From Methanimicrococcus sp034006575 (GTDB taxonomy: Archaea > Halobacteriota > Methanosarcinia > Methanosarcinales > Methanosarcinaceae), in contig JAVESN010000058.1 in NCBI GenBank assembly GCA_034006575.1, forward strand, positions 1 through 10,558: a stretch of 10,558 nt of DNA. Reading direction: 5' to 3'. The notes below the pieces were generated by a model. The model saw only the letters and a program-made list of their open reading frames with translations. It was not told the DNA's origin and did not search any database. Positions 5,700 through 10,558 of this stretch are shown here, in pieces. Numbering within the stretch: the stretch's first letter is position 1; each line of letters begins with the position of its first letter. The translations under genes were made by a program, and so were the position numbers.

Positions 5700-5890
5700 G
5701 GGGCTGTGGCCTAACCTGGTAGGGCGATGGGCTCCAGCGGATATTTAATGATGAGCAACGGGTCAACCGAACTTTTTCCGACGGGAAAAGGTGATGAGGA
5801 ACCGTTGGAGCGCTGAAAGTGCTTGTATGAGTGTCGATTCGACAATTCGGAGAGACCCGTCGGTTGTGAGTTCAAATCTCACCGGCCCCA
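5700..5890 (+). tRNA. tRNA-Trp (anticodon CCA) with 117-base intron
   Basis: The exons are 5700-5737 and 5855-5890 and give a 74-base tRNA. The acceptor stem is GGGGCTG (5700-5706) with CGGCCCC (5883-5889), and A73 is at 5890. The D arm has A14, G18, G19 and A21. The anticodon stem ATGGG (5727-5731) pairs with CCCGT (5856-5860). The loop reads C32-T33-C34-C35-A36-G37, so the anticodon is CCA. The T arm GTGAG-TTCAAAT-CTCAC is perfect. CCA is not encoded. The intron follows G37, the usual archaeal site, and is bounded by a full bulge-helix-bulge: CTCC (5732-5735) pairs with GGAG (5849-5852), and 3-base bulges lie at 5736-5738 and 5853-5855. A CCTATAAGG string about 40 bases upstream may be the TATA box. 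Confidence 0.97.
5738..5854 (+). ncRNA. Box C/D 2'-O-methylation guide within the tRNA-Trp intron
   Basis: The 117-base intron carries box C ATGATGA (5748-5754), box D' CCGA (5767-5770), box C' GTGATGA (5791-5797) and box D CTGA (5813-5816). The guide before D' (5758-5764) pairs with bases 37-43 of the tRNA, and the fifth base upstream of D' (G5762) faces C39. The guide before D (5806-5811) pairs with bases 31-36, and the fifth base upstream of D (G5808) faces C34. By the box-plus-five rule it therefore directs methylation of C34 and C39 of its own pre-tRNA. This matches the known euryarchaeal tRNA-Trp intron system, where positions 34 and 39 are the targets. GGAT (5739-5742) pairs with ATTC (5845-5848) to complete the splicing motif. 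Confidence 0.93.
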
Positions 5891-6104
5891 CGTTTCTATT
5901 TTTTTATGTTTTGGTTTTGGTTTTTCATTTTTTATTTTTCTTTTTTCATTTTTCATTTTTTATTCTTCCTTTTTCATTCTTCGATTTTTATTCTTCGATT
6001 TTTTGTTTTTCTTGCTGTTTTTTAAATCTTTTATTCATATCATTCTATTTTTTAATATTTTTTCAGATAATTTTAATTGATTTCAAACTCTATTTTAAAT
6101 CAGA

Positions 6105-6141
6105 TTATTTGTACAACATTATTTGTACACATTAATGTACA
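6105..6141. promoter_or_regulatory. Triple TGTACA operator-like array before fic
   Basis: TTATTTGTACA occurs at 6105-6115 and again at 6119-6129, followed by a variant TTAATGTACA at 6132-6141. Each carries the palindrome TGTACA (6110-6115, 6124-6129, 6136-6141), with starts 14 and 12 bases apart. The second and third copies enclose the exact 10-bp palindrome ACATTAATGT (6129-6138). The array ends 10 bases before the fic ribosome binding site, where a repressor would block transcription. The regulator is unknown and autoregulation is only a possibility. Confidence 0.5.
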
Positions 6142-6150
6142 CCTTAAATC

Positions 6151-6154
6151 GGAG
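6151..6154 (+). promoter_or_regulatory. Ribosome binding site of fic
   Basis: GGAG is placed 8 bases before the ATG at 6163 and supports that start. Confidence 0.6.
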
Positions 6155-6162
6155 ACGTCATT

Positions 6163-6912
6163 ATGCAGACCCTGAAACAAAAATATCAAAAAGCGGAAGA
6201 GTTGAATGAAAAATTAATTTCATTACGCCCTTTGGACAAAAATACGCTTCAATCTCTCAAAGATTACTATCGGGTCGGCTTAACATATTCAAGCAACGCG
6301 CTTGAAGGAAACAGTTTGACGGAATCCGAAACAAAAATCGTTATTGAAGACGGATTGACGATTGACGGAAAACCATTGCGCGACATCTATGAAGCTGTCG
6401 GCCATGCAAACGCGTACGATTACATATGGCAATCGGCAACGCATAAAACATTGGAAGAGGATGATATTTTAAGGCTTCATAAATTATTTTATGAGCGAAT
6501 CGACCCCCTTCAAGCAGGCGTCTATCGATCCGTTCAAGTTTTTATCAGCGGCAGCCGATATCCCGTCGCATCTCCCGATAAAATTAAAACGGAAACGGCT
6601 CAATTTGTTTCTTGGTTTAATCAATATGAACAAATCTTACATCCCGTTGAATTTGTGGCGTCGGTTCACAAAAATTTTGTTTTTATCCATCCCTTTATTG
6701 ACGGAAACGGAAGAGTCGCGCGCCTGTTGATGAATTTGGCACTGCTTCGGCGAAATTATTCTATCGCCCTTATTCCCGTCTTCTTAAGGTCCGATTATAT
6801 TCGTTTGTTGGAAACGGCGCACACCGACGACGAACCGTTTAAAGAATTCATCGCCGAGAGAGTGATTGAAACCCAAAAAGATTTGCTGGGATTGTTTCAT
6901 CAAACGGAATGA
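6163..6912 (+). CDS. Fic family protein (class II, N-terminal inhibitory motif)
   Basis: This 249-residue protein has the Fic fold. Such enzymes mostly transfer AMP from ATP to hydroxyl side chains of target proteins. The catalytic motif HPFIDGNGRVAR (176-187) is intact, with His176, the anion-binding GNGR and the second Arg187. The beta-hairpin flap that positions targets probably lies in the VFISGSRYPVASP region (126-138). The inhibitory motif S44-NAL-E48-G49 lies in an N-terminal helix, so the protein belongs to class II, in which its own Glu48 blocks productive ATP binding until relieved. No winged-helix domain follows, so it is shorter than many class II relatives. No antitoxin gene is adjacent, which fits built-in inhibition. 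The target is unknown. The upstream TGTACA array suggests it is regulated. Confidence 0.94.
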   Translation: MQTLKQKYQKAEELNEKLISLRPLDKNTLQSLKDYYRVGLTYSSNALEGNSLTESETKIVIEDGLTIDGKPLRDIYEAVGHANAYDYIWQSATHKTLEEDDILRLHKLFYERIDPLQAGVYRSVQVFISGSRYPVASPDKIKTETAQFVSWFNQYEQILHPVEFVASVHKNFVFIHPFIDGNGRVARLLMNLALLRRNYSIALIPVFLRSDYIRLLETAHTDDEPFKEFIAERVIETQKDLLGLFHQTE

Positions 6913-6916
6913 TTCT

Positions 6917-6928
6917 TCAAACGTTTGA
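6917..6928. repeat. 12-bp perfect palindrome after fic stop
   Basis: TCAAACGTTTGA is an exact 12-bp palindrome starting 5 bases beyond the fic stop. It is too tight to form a good RNA hairpin, so if functional it would be a protein site. Chance cannot be excluded. Confidence 0.4.
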
Positions 6929-7029
6929 CTTCAATAAAGACGCGTGTTTCGGAATCAAATAAATTTAGAAAAAAAACGCCAAACATCCAAACCGATATCT
7001 CACTTCAAAATATTTAAAATGAATAATAA

Positions 7030-7060
7030 GAGAACTTTTTTGTTCTCGTTCTCTTTTTGT
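7030..7060. terminator. Hairpin terminator between convergent fic and slipin genes
   Basis: GAGAAC (7030-7035) and GTTCTC (7042-7047) form a perfect 6-bp stem around T6, followed on the plus strand by CGTTCTCTTTTTG and a long T-rich run. It lies 117 bases beyond the fic stop and probably ends that transcript. Confidence 0.55.
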
Positions 7061-7091
7061 TTTTTACTTTTTCTCTCTTTTTATTTTTCGT

Positions 7092-7799
7092 TTATTGTTT
7101 TCTTTTAGCGGTCGCGTTGGCCATCGCAATCATTTCCCCTGTGTCGGTGGTGTTTGTCACGACAATTAAATTCTTTTCGCGCGCGATTTCCGAGAGGGTT
7201 TGAAGTTCCCTGAGGCGAATGGCCACCGGAATCTCATCATAAAGGGCGGCAGCATCCCGCATTTTTGTCGCGGCGATTTGTTCGCCTTCCGCCAAAATGA
7301 TTCGGGAGCGTTTCTCTCTTTCAGCTTCGGCCTGTTTGGCAATGGCGCGAAGCATGGAATCGGGCAAACTGACGTCTCGAATGGTTACGGACGTGACGCG
7401 AATTCCCCACGGGTCGGTATCGTGGTCAAGCAACCTTTGAAGATCTTCATTGACTTTTTCTCGCTGCGTTAAAACTTCATCCAATTCCATTTGTCCCAAC
7501 ACATCACGAAGAGTCGTTTGCGCAAGCATGGATGTCGCATACCGATAATTTTCAACTTCCGTAATGGCCATTTGCGGATCCACCACTCTGTAATAAACGA
7601 TGGCGTCCACTATAATGGTGACATTGTCTTTTGTGATGATATCCTGTTTCGGAACGTCAATCGTAATCGTTCTCATATCGATTTTTTCAAATTTATCGAT
7701 TATCGGCATCACAAAAAAAATGCCGGGTCCGGACACCTTGTGAATGCGGCCCAATCGGAAAATGACGGCGCGCTCATATTCTTTTACAATTTGTATCAT
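7092..7799 (-). CDS. Slipin (stomatin-like SPFH/band 7 protein) lacking N-terminal membrane span
   Basis: This 235-residue protein begins MIQIVKEYERAVIFRLGRIHKVSGPGIFFVMPIID, the classic start of the stomatin PHB domain. The domain runs to about residue 160 and keeps the usual blocks DVPKQDIITKDNVTIIVDAIVYYRV and TTLRDVLGQMELDEVLTQRE. An Ala/Glu-rich helical segment follows (about 152-200, AIAKQAEAEREKRSRII), then a short hydrophobic NLIVVTNT near the C-terminus. Slipins form oligomeric membrane scaffolds. Normally a hydrophobic helix of about 20 residues precedes VKEYERAV, but here it is absent: in-frame upstream codons are Lys/Asn-rich, and GAGAGGA 6 bases before this ATG marks the start. 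No NfeD partner gene is adjacent. Membrane contact would have to come from the PHB domain itself. Confidence 0.92.
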   Translation of the reverse strand: MIQIVKEYERAVIFRLGRIHKVSGPGIFFVMPIIDKFEKIDMRTITIDVPKQDIITKDNVTIIVDAIVYYRVVDPQMAITEVENYRYATSMLAQTTLRDVLGQMELDEVLTQREKVNEDLQRLLDHDTDPWGIRVTSVTIRDVSLPDSMLRAIAKQAEAEREKRSRIILAEGEQIAATKMRDAAALYDEIPVAIRLRELQTLSEIAREKNLIVVTNTTDTGEMIAMANATAKRKQ

Positions 7800-7811
7800 A
7801 TTTTTTCCTCT

Positions 7812-7935
7812 CTTTTGGAATGATTTTTTGCATATTTCTTTTGCATGTTTTTTTTGTATGTTTTTTTGGAATGTTTTTTTGAATGTTTTTTGTATTTTTT
7901 TTGTAATTTCTTTTGTAATTTTTTTTTGGAATGTT
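7812..7935. repeat. Degenerate 12-13 bp TTTTTTTGGAATG repeat tract
   Basis: About ten units consist of a run of five to eight T followed by GGAATG, GCATG, GTATG, GAATG or GTAAT, so T-runs recur roughly every 12 bases. On the slipin sense strand this is CATTCC followed by A-runs and makes up the region just upstream of that gene. Confidence 0.75.
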
Positions 7936-8068
7936 TTATTTTTTTAACCTCTCTCTTTCTAATATTTTTCGTCATGTTATAAATTGTTATTCATTTCAAA
8001 ATTTCTCGTTTTTTGGATCTGTTTAATTTATTCGACGGGCTCATATTATTACGTTTTTTCAATAAAGT

Positions 8069-8076
8069 ATTAAACC
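8069..8076 (+). promoter_or_regulatory. TATA-like box implying a leaderless methyltransferase mRNA
   Basis: TATTAAAC is centred about 25 bases before the ATG at 8097, and no ribosome binding site precedes that ATG. An archaeal promoter at this spacing would start transcription at or next to the A of the start codon. Confidence 0.4.
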
Positions 8077-8096
8077 TTTCACCCCTTCTAAGATTT

Positions 8097-8939
8097 ATGA
8101 ACGACGCCAGCACCGAATGGAATACTCATTGTAAAAAACAAACTCAAATGACAAATTATCAAACCGGCGCCCAACGTTTTTCAATTCAGAAAAACACGGA
8201 CCAAATGGCCAAGAATTTATTTCAAGGAAATGTCGGGCGCGTTTTGGATCAATTGGAATGCTTAAACTTTCCGCCCGACTCAACGGTTTTAGATATCGGC
8301 GCGGGTCCGGGAACCCTTGCGGTTCCGTTGGCCGCGTCCGGCTGCCGCGTGACGGTGGTCGAGCCCGCCTCTCCGATGCATTCGGCGTTGGAGGAATATA
8401 AAAACTTAAAAGGCGTTGTCGCCGATATTCCGATTATTCCCAAAGTTTGGGAAAACGTCTCAACGGATGAAATCGGAAAATTTGATTACGTCGTTTCTTC
8501 TTTTGCATTATCCGTTCCCGACTTGAAAGACGCGCTTTTAAAAATGGACGCGGCGGCTCGAAAAGAAGTTCATATTTTTTGGTTCCTTTCCGACCCGCCG
8601 TGGGGCGCCGTGAGCGCCGACCTTTGGGAAAAGCTTCACAACGAAAAGTATTACGGCCGCCCGCTTGCAGATTTAGTTTGGAACGCTTTGTACCAAGCCG
8701 GAATTTACGCCGACCTCCAAGTCCTACCGCTTCGTGATTCTCACTTTTATGAAACATTTGAAGAGGCGTTGGATGAATATGTCGGCCGTTTGTCGGCGGC
8801 AACCGACGAACAAATCCAAATCGTCAGGGAGTATTTAAAAGAAAAATTAACGGAAGTTCCGGAAAAAGGATTTGTTTTGCCGGGCGACGGGGTTTACGCG
8901 CATATTTGGTGGAAAAAACAAAAAATAGCCCGTAAATGA
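8097..8939 (+). CDS. Class I SAM-dependent methyltransferase, substrate unknown
   Basis: This protein of 280 residues has the Rossmann-type methyltransferase fold. The SAM-binding motif I is VLDIGAGPGTLAVPLA (about residues 64-79). The acidic end of strand 2 is VTVVEPASPM (about 84-93), and the strand 4 region is FDYVVSSFALSVPDL. The N-terminal segment WNTHCKKQTQMTNYQTGAQRF resembles the lead-in seen in archaeal class I methyltransferases of this general type. The C-terminal part is rich in Trp and Tyr and probably holds the substrate site. The frame is open upstream to a TTG at 8013, but that extension lacks a ribosome binding site, whereas the ATG at 8097 has a TATA-like box 25 bases upstream. 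It stands alone between two minus-strand genes, so context does not reveal the substrate. Confidence 0.85.
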   Translation: MNDASTEWNTHCKKQTQMTNYQTGAQRFSIQKNTDQMAKNLFQGNVGRVLDQLECLNFPPDSTVLDIGAGPGTLAVPLAASGCRVTVVEPASPMHSALEEYKNLKGVVADIPIIPKVWENVSTDEIGKFDYVVSSFALSVPDLKDALLKMDAAARKEVHIFWFLSDPPWGAVSADLWEKLHNEKYYGRPLADLVWNALYQAGIYADLQVLPLRDSHFYETFEEALDEYVGRLSAATDEQIQIVREYLKEKLTEVPEKGFVLPGDGVYAHIWWKKQKIARK

Positions 8940-9030
8940 AATAAAATAAAATGAGAAATAAATGAAAAATAATATGAAAATTGAAATGAAAATAAAATAA
9001 ACAAAATCACATGATATTTATTAAATAAAT
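8940..9030. other. A-rich convergent spacer
   Basis: This is a short spacer of repeated AAATAAAATGA-like strings between the convergent methyltransferase and PH-domain genes. I see no hairpin of note. The minus strand is T-rich and could terminate the PH-domain transcript. Confidence 0.5.
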
Positions 9031-9678
9031 TCAACTCCCTTTTTCTTCCAATATTTTTCGAATCGCTTTTATTTCTTCCAACAATTCCGCCGTCAACTTC
9101 TCATTTGCGTTTGCCGTTGATATTTTTGAAGGAGAAACGAATGTTTTCGTTTCAATCCCGCCGGTTGCCGCTGGCACGGGGGGCGTTCCGCGGACGTAAT
9201 CCATAATTAATGCGCGAAGCGGCTCGGGATCCGACATTCCAATCATTGAGATTTCGGATGTGTTTTTTCCGGAATTTCCGGCGGTTTGAATTTTTAAATT
9301 GGAAATTTTAAAAAAACGCATAATCGGACCCTGAACGATGTCGATATGCGTAATTCGATTGTACGGCACAATTCCGGTGGTTCTGAACCAAACTCCGCGC
9401 CTCCAAGTCATTTCCGTTTCATTTAAATGATAAACAATAGATTCGTAATACAATTGCGTCCATACAAATACAAAAATAATAATCAAAATGAACGGAATTA
9501 AAAACGCGACAAGCCCGGCACTTAGACTTACAGCAAAGCCCGCCGGTACGATGACCCACGCAACAAGAAAAATATAAGCAATAATTGCCGCAGAAATGCT
9601 TGTTACTGCCAAATACGGTTTGTATTTCAACGACGGTTTAAAGTCCTCTTTAAAAGGAATCGGATCAATTTCAGTCAT
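9031..9678 (-). CDS. Two-span membrane protein with bacterial-type PH domain (bPH2/DUF304, YdbS-like)
   Basis: Two hydrophobic helices (about residues 23-47 and 51-76) lead into a bPH2 domain (about 77-165). This domain has the family pattern YHLNETEMTWRRGVWFRTTGIVPYNRITHIDIVQGPIMRFFKISNLKIQTAG. A flexible Pro/Thr/Ser-rich linker follows, then a charged C-terminal helix (EKLTAELLEEIKAIRKILEEK) that may form a short coiled coil. Related proteins are membrane-anchored with the PH domain probably cytoplasmic; no enzyme activity is known to me. ATGs at 9687 and 9678 are both open. I favour 9678 because ACTTAAAT on the minus strand (9699-9706) lies about 25 bases before it and neither has a ribosome binding site. 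The longer form would add Met-Thr-His. Confidence 0.87.
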   Translation of the reverse strand: MTEIDPIPFKEDFKPSLKYKPYLAVTSISAAIIAYIFLVAWVIVPAGFAVSLSAGLVAFLIPFILIIIFVFVWTQLYYESIVYHLNETEMTWRRGVWFRTTGIVPYNRITHIDIVQGPIMRFFKISNLKIQTAGNSGKNTSEISMIGMSDPEPLRALIMDYVRGTPPVPAATGGIETKTFVSPSKISTANANEKLTAELLEEIKAIRKILEEKGS

Positions 9679-9802
9679 ATGCGTCATTTCATTTTTAGAT
9701 TTAAGTAATTTTTGGATTTAATTTCTATCTTTATTTTCGTTTTTCATTCATTTTTCAAAATCCAAGTCCGTTTTCACTGTTTGGAACGCCGTGATTTTGT
9801 AA

Positions 9803-9888
9803 GATAAATACAGTTATCCAAGTGTTCGACAGCCGGCGAAAATCAAATAAATATAGTTGTCAAAATGTTCGGGCGTCGGCGGCAAACC
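9803..9888. repeat. 43-bp imperfect direct repeat
   Basis: Two copies (about 9803-9845 and 9846-9888) share ATAAATAnAGTTnTC, a central TGTTCG and a GCCGGCG/GTCGGCGG segment. They differ at roughly a quarter of positions, so the duplication is older than the 53-bp one at 5058. Confidence 0.65.
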
Positions 9889-9911
9889 AAAAAAATGCCG
9901 CTGATTTTTCA

Positions 9912-9955
9912 TTTTTAATTAAAAACGGCTTCTCCATTCTATTTTTAATTAAAAA
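9912..9955. repeat. Two copies of the palindrome TTTTTAATTAAAAA, 30 bases apart
   Basis: The exact 14-bp palindrome occurs at 9912-9925 and 9942-9955. The first is followed by CGGC, which can pair with GCCG at about 9897-9900, and the second by CCGCC. The pair could form hairpins or be a protein site. Confidence 0.6.
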
Positions 9956-10086
9956 CCGCCTGTTTTTTCGCTGTTTGGCGCGTTTTCGTTTTTCAAAACT
10001 CATCGCCCGTTGTTTTGCTTCATTTTTTTCATTTTCTTATATTTTTTCAAATTTAATTTCAATTTTTCTTCTTTTTTTGGCAATAC

Positions 10087-10094
10087 TTTATATC
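10087..10094 (+). promoter_or_regulatory. TATA box of the zinc-finger gene
   Basis: TTTATATC matches 7 of 8 bases of the methanogen TATA consensus TTTATATA. A start 24-25 bases downstream falls near 10115, leaving a leader of about 14 bases with a weak AAGTGA ribosome-binding-site-like string before the ATG at 10129. Confidence 0.5.
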
Positions 10095-10128
10095 TTAAAC
10101 TTCGGTTTTAAATCCCAAGTGAAAAACT

Positions 10129-10558
10129 ATGAGTGAAAAATGTTCAAATTGTTACGGTCAGGGATATAATATCTCAGAAACCGGACCGTGTCCGAAATGC
10201 AGCGGCGTTGTCCATTCGGAAAAACCCAAGTCCATCAATTTAATGGAGCTTTCGGAAAAAAACCTGAATTCATTTGTGAGCGGCGTCTGCGATATTTGCG
10301 GCGGCTCCGGCATTTATGAGAAAAAAGAAAAATGTGAAGAATGCAACGGCAAAGGAGAAATCTATCATTGCGTGCGATGCAAAAAAAGAATTCCGTATCT
10401 GAACAACAACGGCGAAGAAATCTGCAACGCCTGTCTTTCTTCCGGGTGCGTTCACAAATTGGATAATTCCTGTGATTACAACGACTTGGCGACCGGAAAA
10501 CTCTATATCGGCGTCGTGGACGGCGTCGTTCAAAACCTCGGCGCTTTTGTCAAATTCA
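10129..10558 (+). CDS. Zinc-finger (DnaJ-type CxxCxGxG) protein, 3' truncated; possibly DHH/RecJ-like nuclease N-terminus
   Basis: The first 143 residues are visible and the frame is still open at the window edge. Cys pairs occur at 5/8 (CSNCYGQG), 21/24 (CPKCSG), 54/57 (CDICGGSG) and 69/72 (CEECNGKG), the pattern of the DnaJ central zinc domain. They are followed by 81/84 (CVRC) and 99/102 (CNAC), a zinc ribbon. From about residue 120 the sequence GKLYIGVVDGVVQNLGAFVKF looks like the start of an S1/OB-fold nucleic-acid-binding strand set. I recall this order, zinc fingers then OB fold, from euryarchaeal DHH-family phosphoesterases related to RecJ, but the catalytic DHH domain would lie beyond the window, so that name is an inference. 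It is not DnaJ itself, because there is no J domain at the N-terminus. Confidence 0.85.
   Translation, partial: MSEKCSNCYGQGYNISETGPCPKCSGVVHSEKPKSINLMELSEKNLNSFVSGVCDICGGSGIYEKKEKCEECNGKGEIYHCVRCKKRIPYLNNNGEEICNACLSSGCVHKLDNSCDYNDLATGKLYIGVVDGVVQNLGAFVKF

Larger units (their letters stand above)
5891..6162. other. T-rich spacer between tRNA-Trp and fic
   Basis: Directly after the tRNA the plus strand is dominated by T-runs and TTTTTCATT-like strings to about 6075. These would act as oligo-T termination signals for the tRNA. Reading frames here are Phe-rich artefacts that start inside the tRNA intron. The last 60 bases hold the fic control region. Confidence 0.7.
7800..8096. other. T-rich spacer between divergent slipin and methyltransferase genes
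   Basis: The spacer holds the slipin ribosome binding site (plus-strand TCCTCTC at 7806-7812), a degenerate 12-bp repeat tract (7812-7935), and AT-rich DNA with the methyltransferase TATA box near its right end. The frames crossing it begin inside slipin or at TTG 8013 and are not supported. Confidence 0.7.
9679..10128. other. 450-base spacer between divergent PH-domain and zinc-finger genes
   Basis: The spacer contains a 43-bp imperfect direct repeat (9803-9888), two copies of a 14-bp AT palindrome 30 bases apart (9912-9955), T-rich DNA from about 9960, and a good TATA box at 10087-10094. The plus-strand frame from GTG 9822 to 10136 crosses both repeats, is Phe/Leu-rich and overlaps the next start codon, so I do not call it. 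Confidence 0.7.

Noticed and set aside
5791..6135. Plus-strand ORFs beginning in the tRNA-Trp intron
   Set aside because: They overlap the well-supported tRNA and then run through T-rich terminator DNA giving poly-Phe; no start signal.
7744..7947. Plus-strand hydrophobic ORF over the slipin start
   Set aside because: It begins inside the slipin gene and its hydrophobic part is the 12-bp T-run repeat.
8013..8096. 28-residue N-terminal extension of the methyltransferase
   Set aside because: It starts at TTG with no ribosome binding site and overlaps the probable promoter; the ATG at 8097 is better placed.
9822..10136. 104-residue plus-strand ORF before the zinc-finger gene
   Set aside because: GTG start in a repeat, repeated FLIKN segment produced by the AT palindromes, and overlap with the next start codon.

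Overview
The window looks like a euryarchaeal chromosome, most likely a methanogen of the Methanosarcinales and possibly a relative of the gut genus Methanimicrococcus. The clearest evidence is a tRNA-Trp (anticodon CCA) with a bulge-helix-bulge intron that carries a box C/D methylation guide, the euryarchaeal arrangement. Supporting signs are the absence of an encoded CCA end, TATA-type promoters, GGAGG/GGTGA ribosome binding sites, at least one apparently leaderless gene, and moderately GC coding DNA set in very AT-rich spacers. The genus is an inference; the domain and phylum are better supported.

Layout. 1-345 is a 31-bp tandem array cut by the window edge. 507-860 (-) encodes a superoxide reductase. 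861-1990 is a 1.1-kb spacer between divergent genes, containing a 40-bp tandem array and a Fur-box-like palindrome. 1991-4343 (+) is a cydAB operon for a cytochrome bd oxidase. 4344-4612 holds three hairpins, after which 4613-4900 (-) encodes an ABM-fold (YgiN-like) monooxygenase. 4901-5338 is A-rich with a 53-bp duplication. 5339-5560 (-) is a small single-span membrane protein. 5700-5890 (+) is the intron-containing tRNA-Trp. 6163-6912 (+) is a class II Fic protein preceded by a triple TGTACA array. 7092-7799 (-) is a slipin (stomatin/SPFH) without its usual membrane anchor. 8097-8939 (+) is a SAM-dependent methyltransferase. 9031-9678 (-) is a two-span membrane protein with a bacterial-type PH domain. 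10129 to the end (+) is a truncated zinc-finger protein running into an OB-fold-like segment.

How the genes fit together. Superoxide reductase turns superoxide into peroxide, cytochrome bd reduces O2 to water, and the ABM protein may act on quinone-like compounds or other redox substrates. These three neighbouring units read as an oxygen-defence cluster of an anaerobe. They sit in three separate transcription units, and sor and cydAB diverge from one long control region. The genes on the right half are single-gene units with no evident common pathway.

The most distinctive features are the guide intron, whose two antisense elements point exactly at C34 and C39 of its own tRNA, and the number of unrelated tandem repeat families (about 12, 31, 40, 43 and 53 bp) in the spacers. 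I see no CRISPR array, insertion sequence or clear new defence system.
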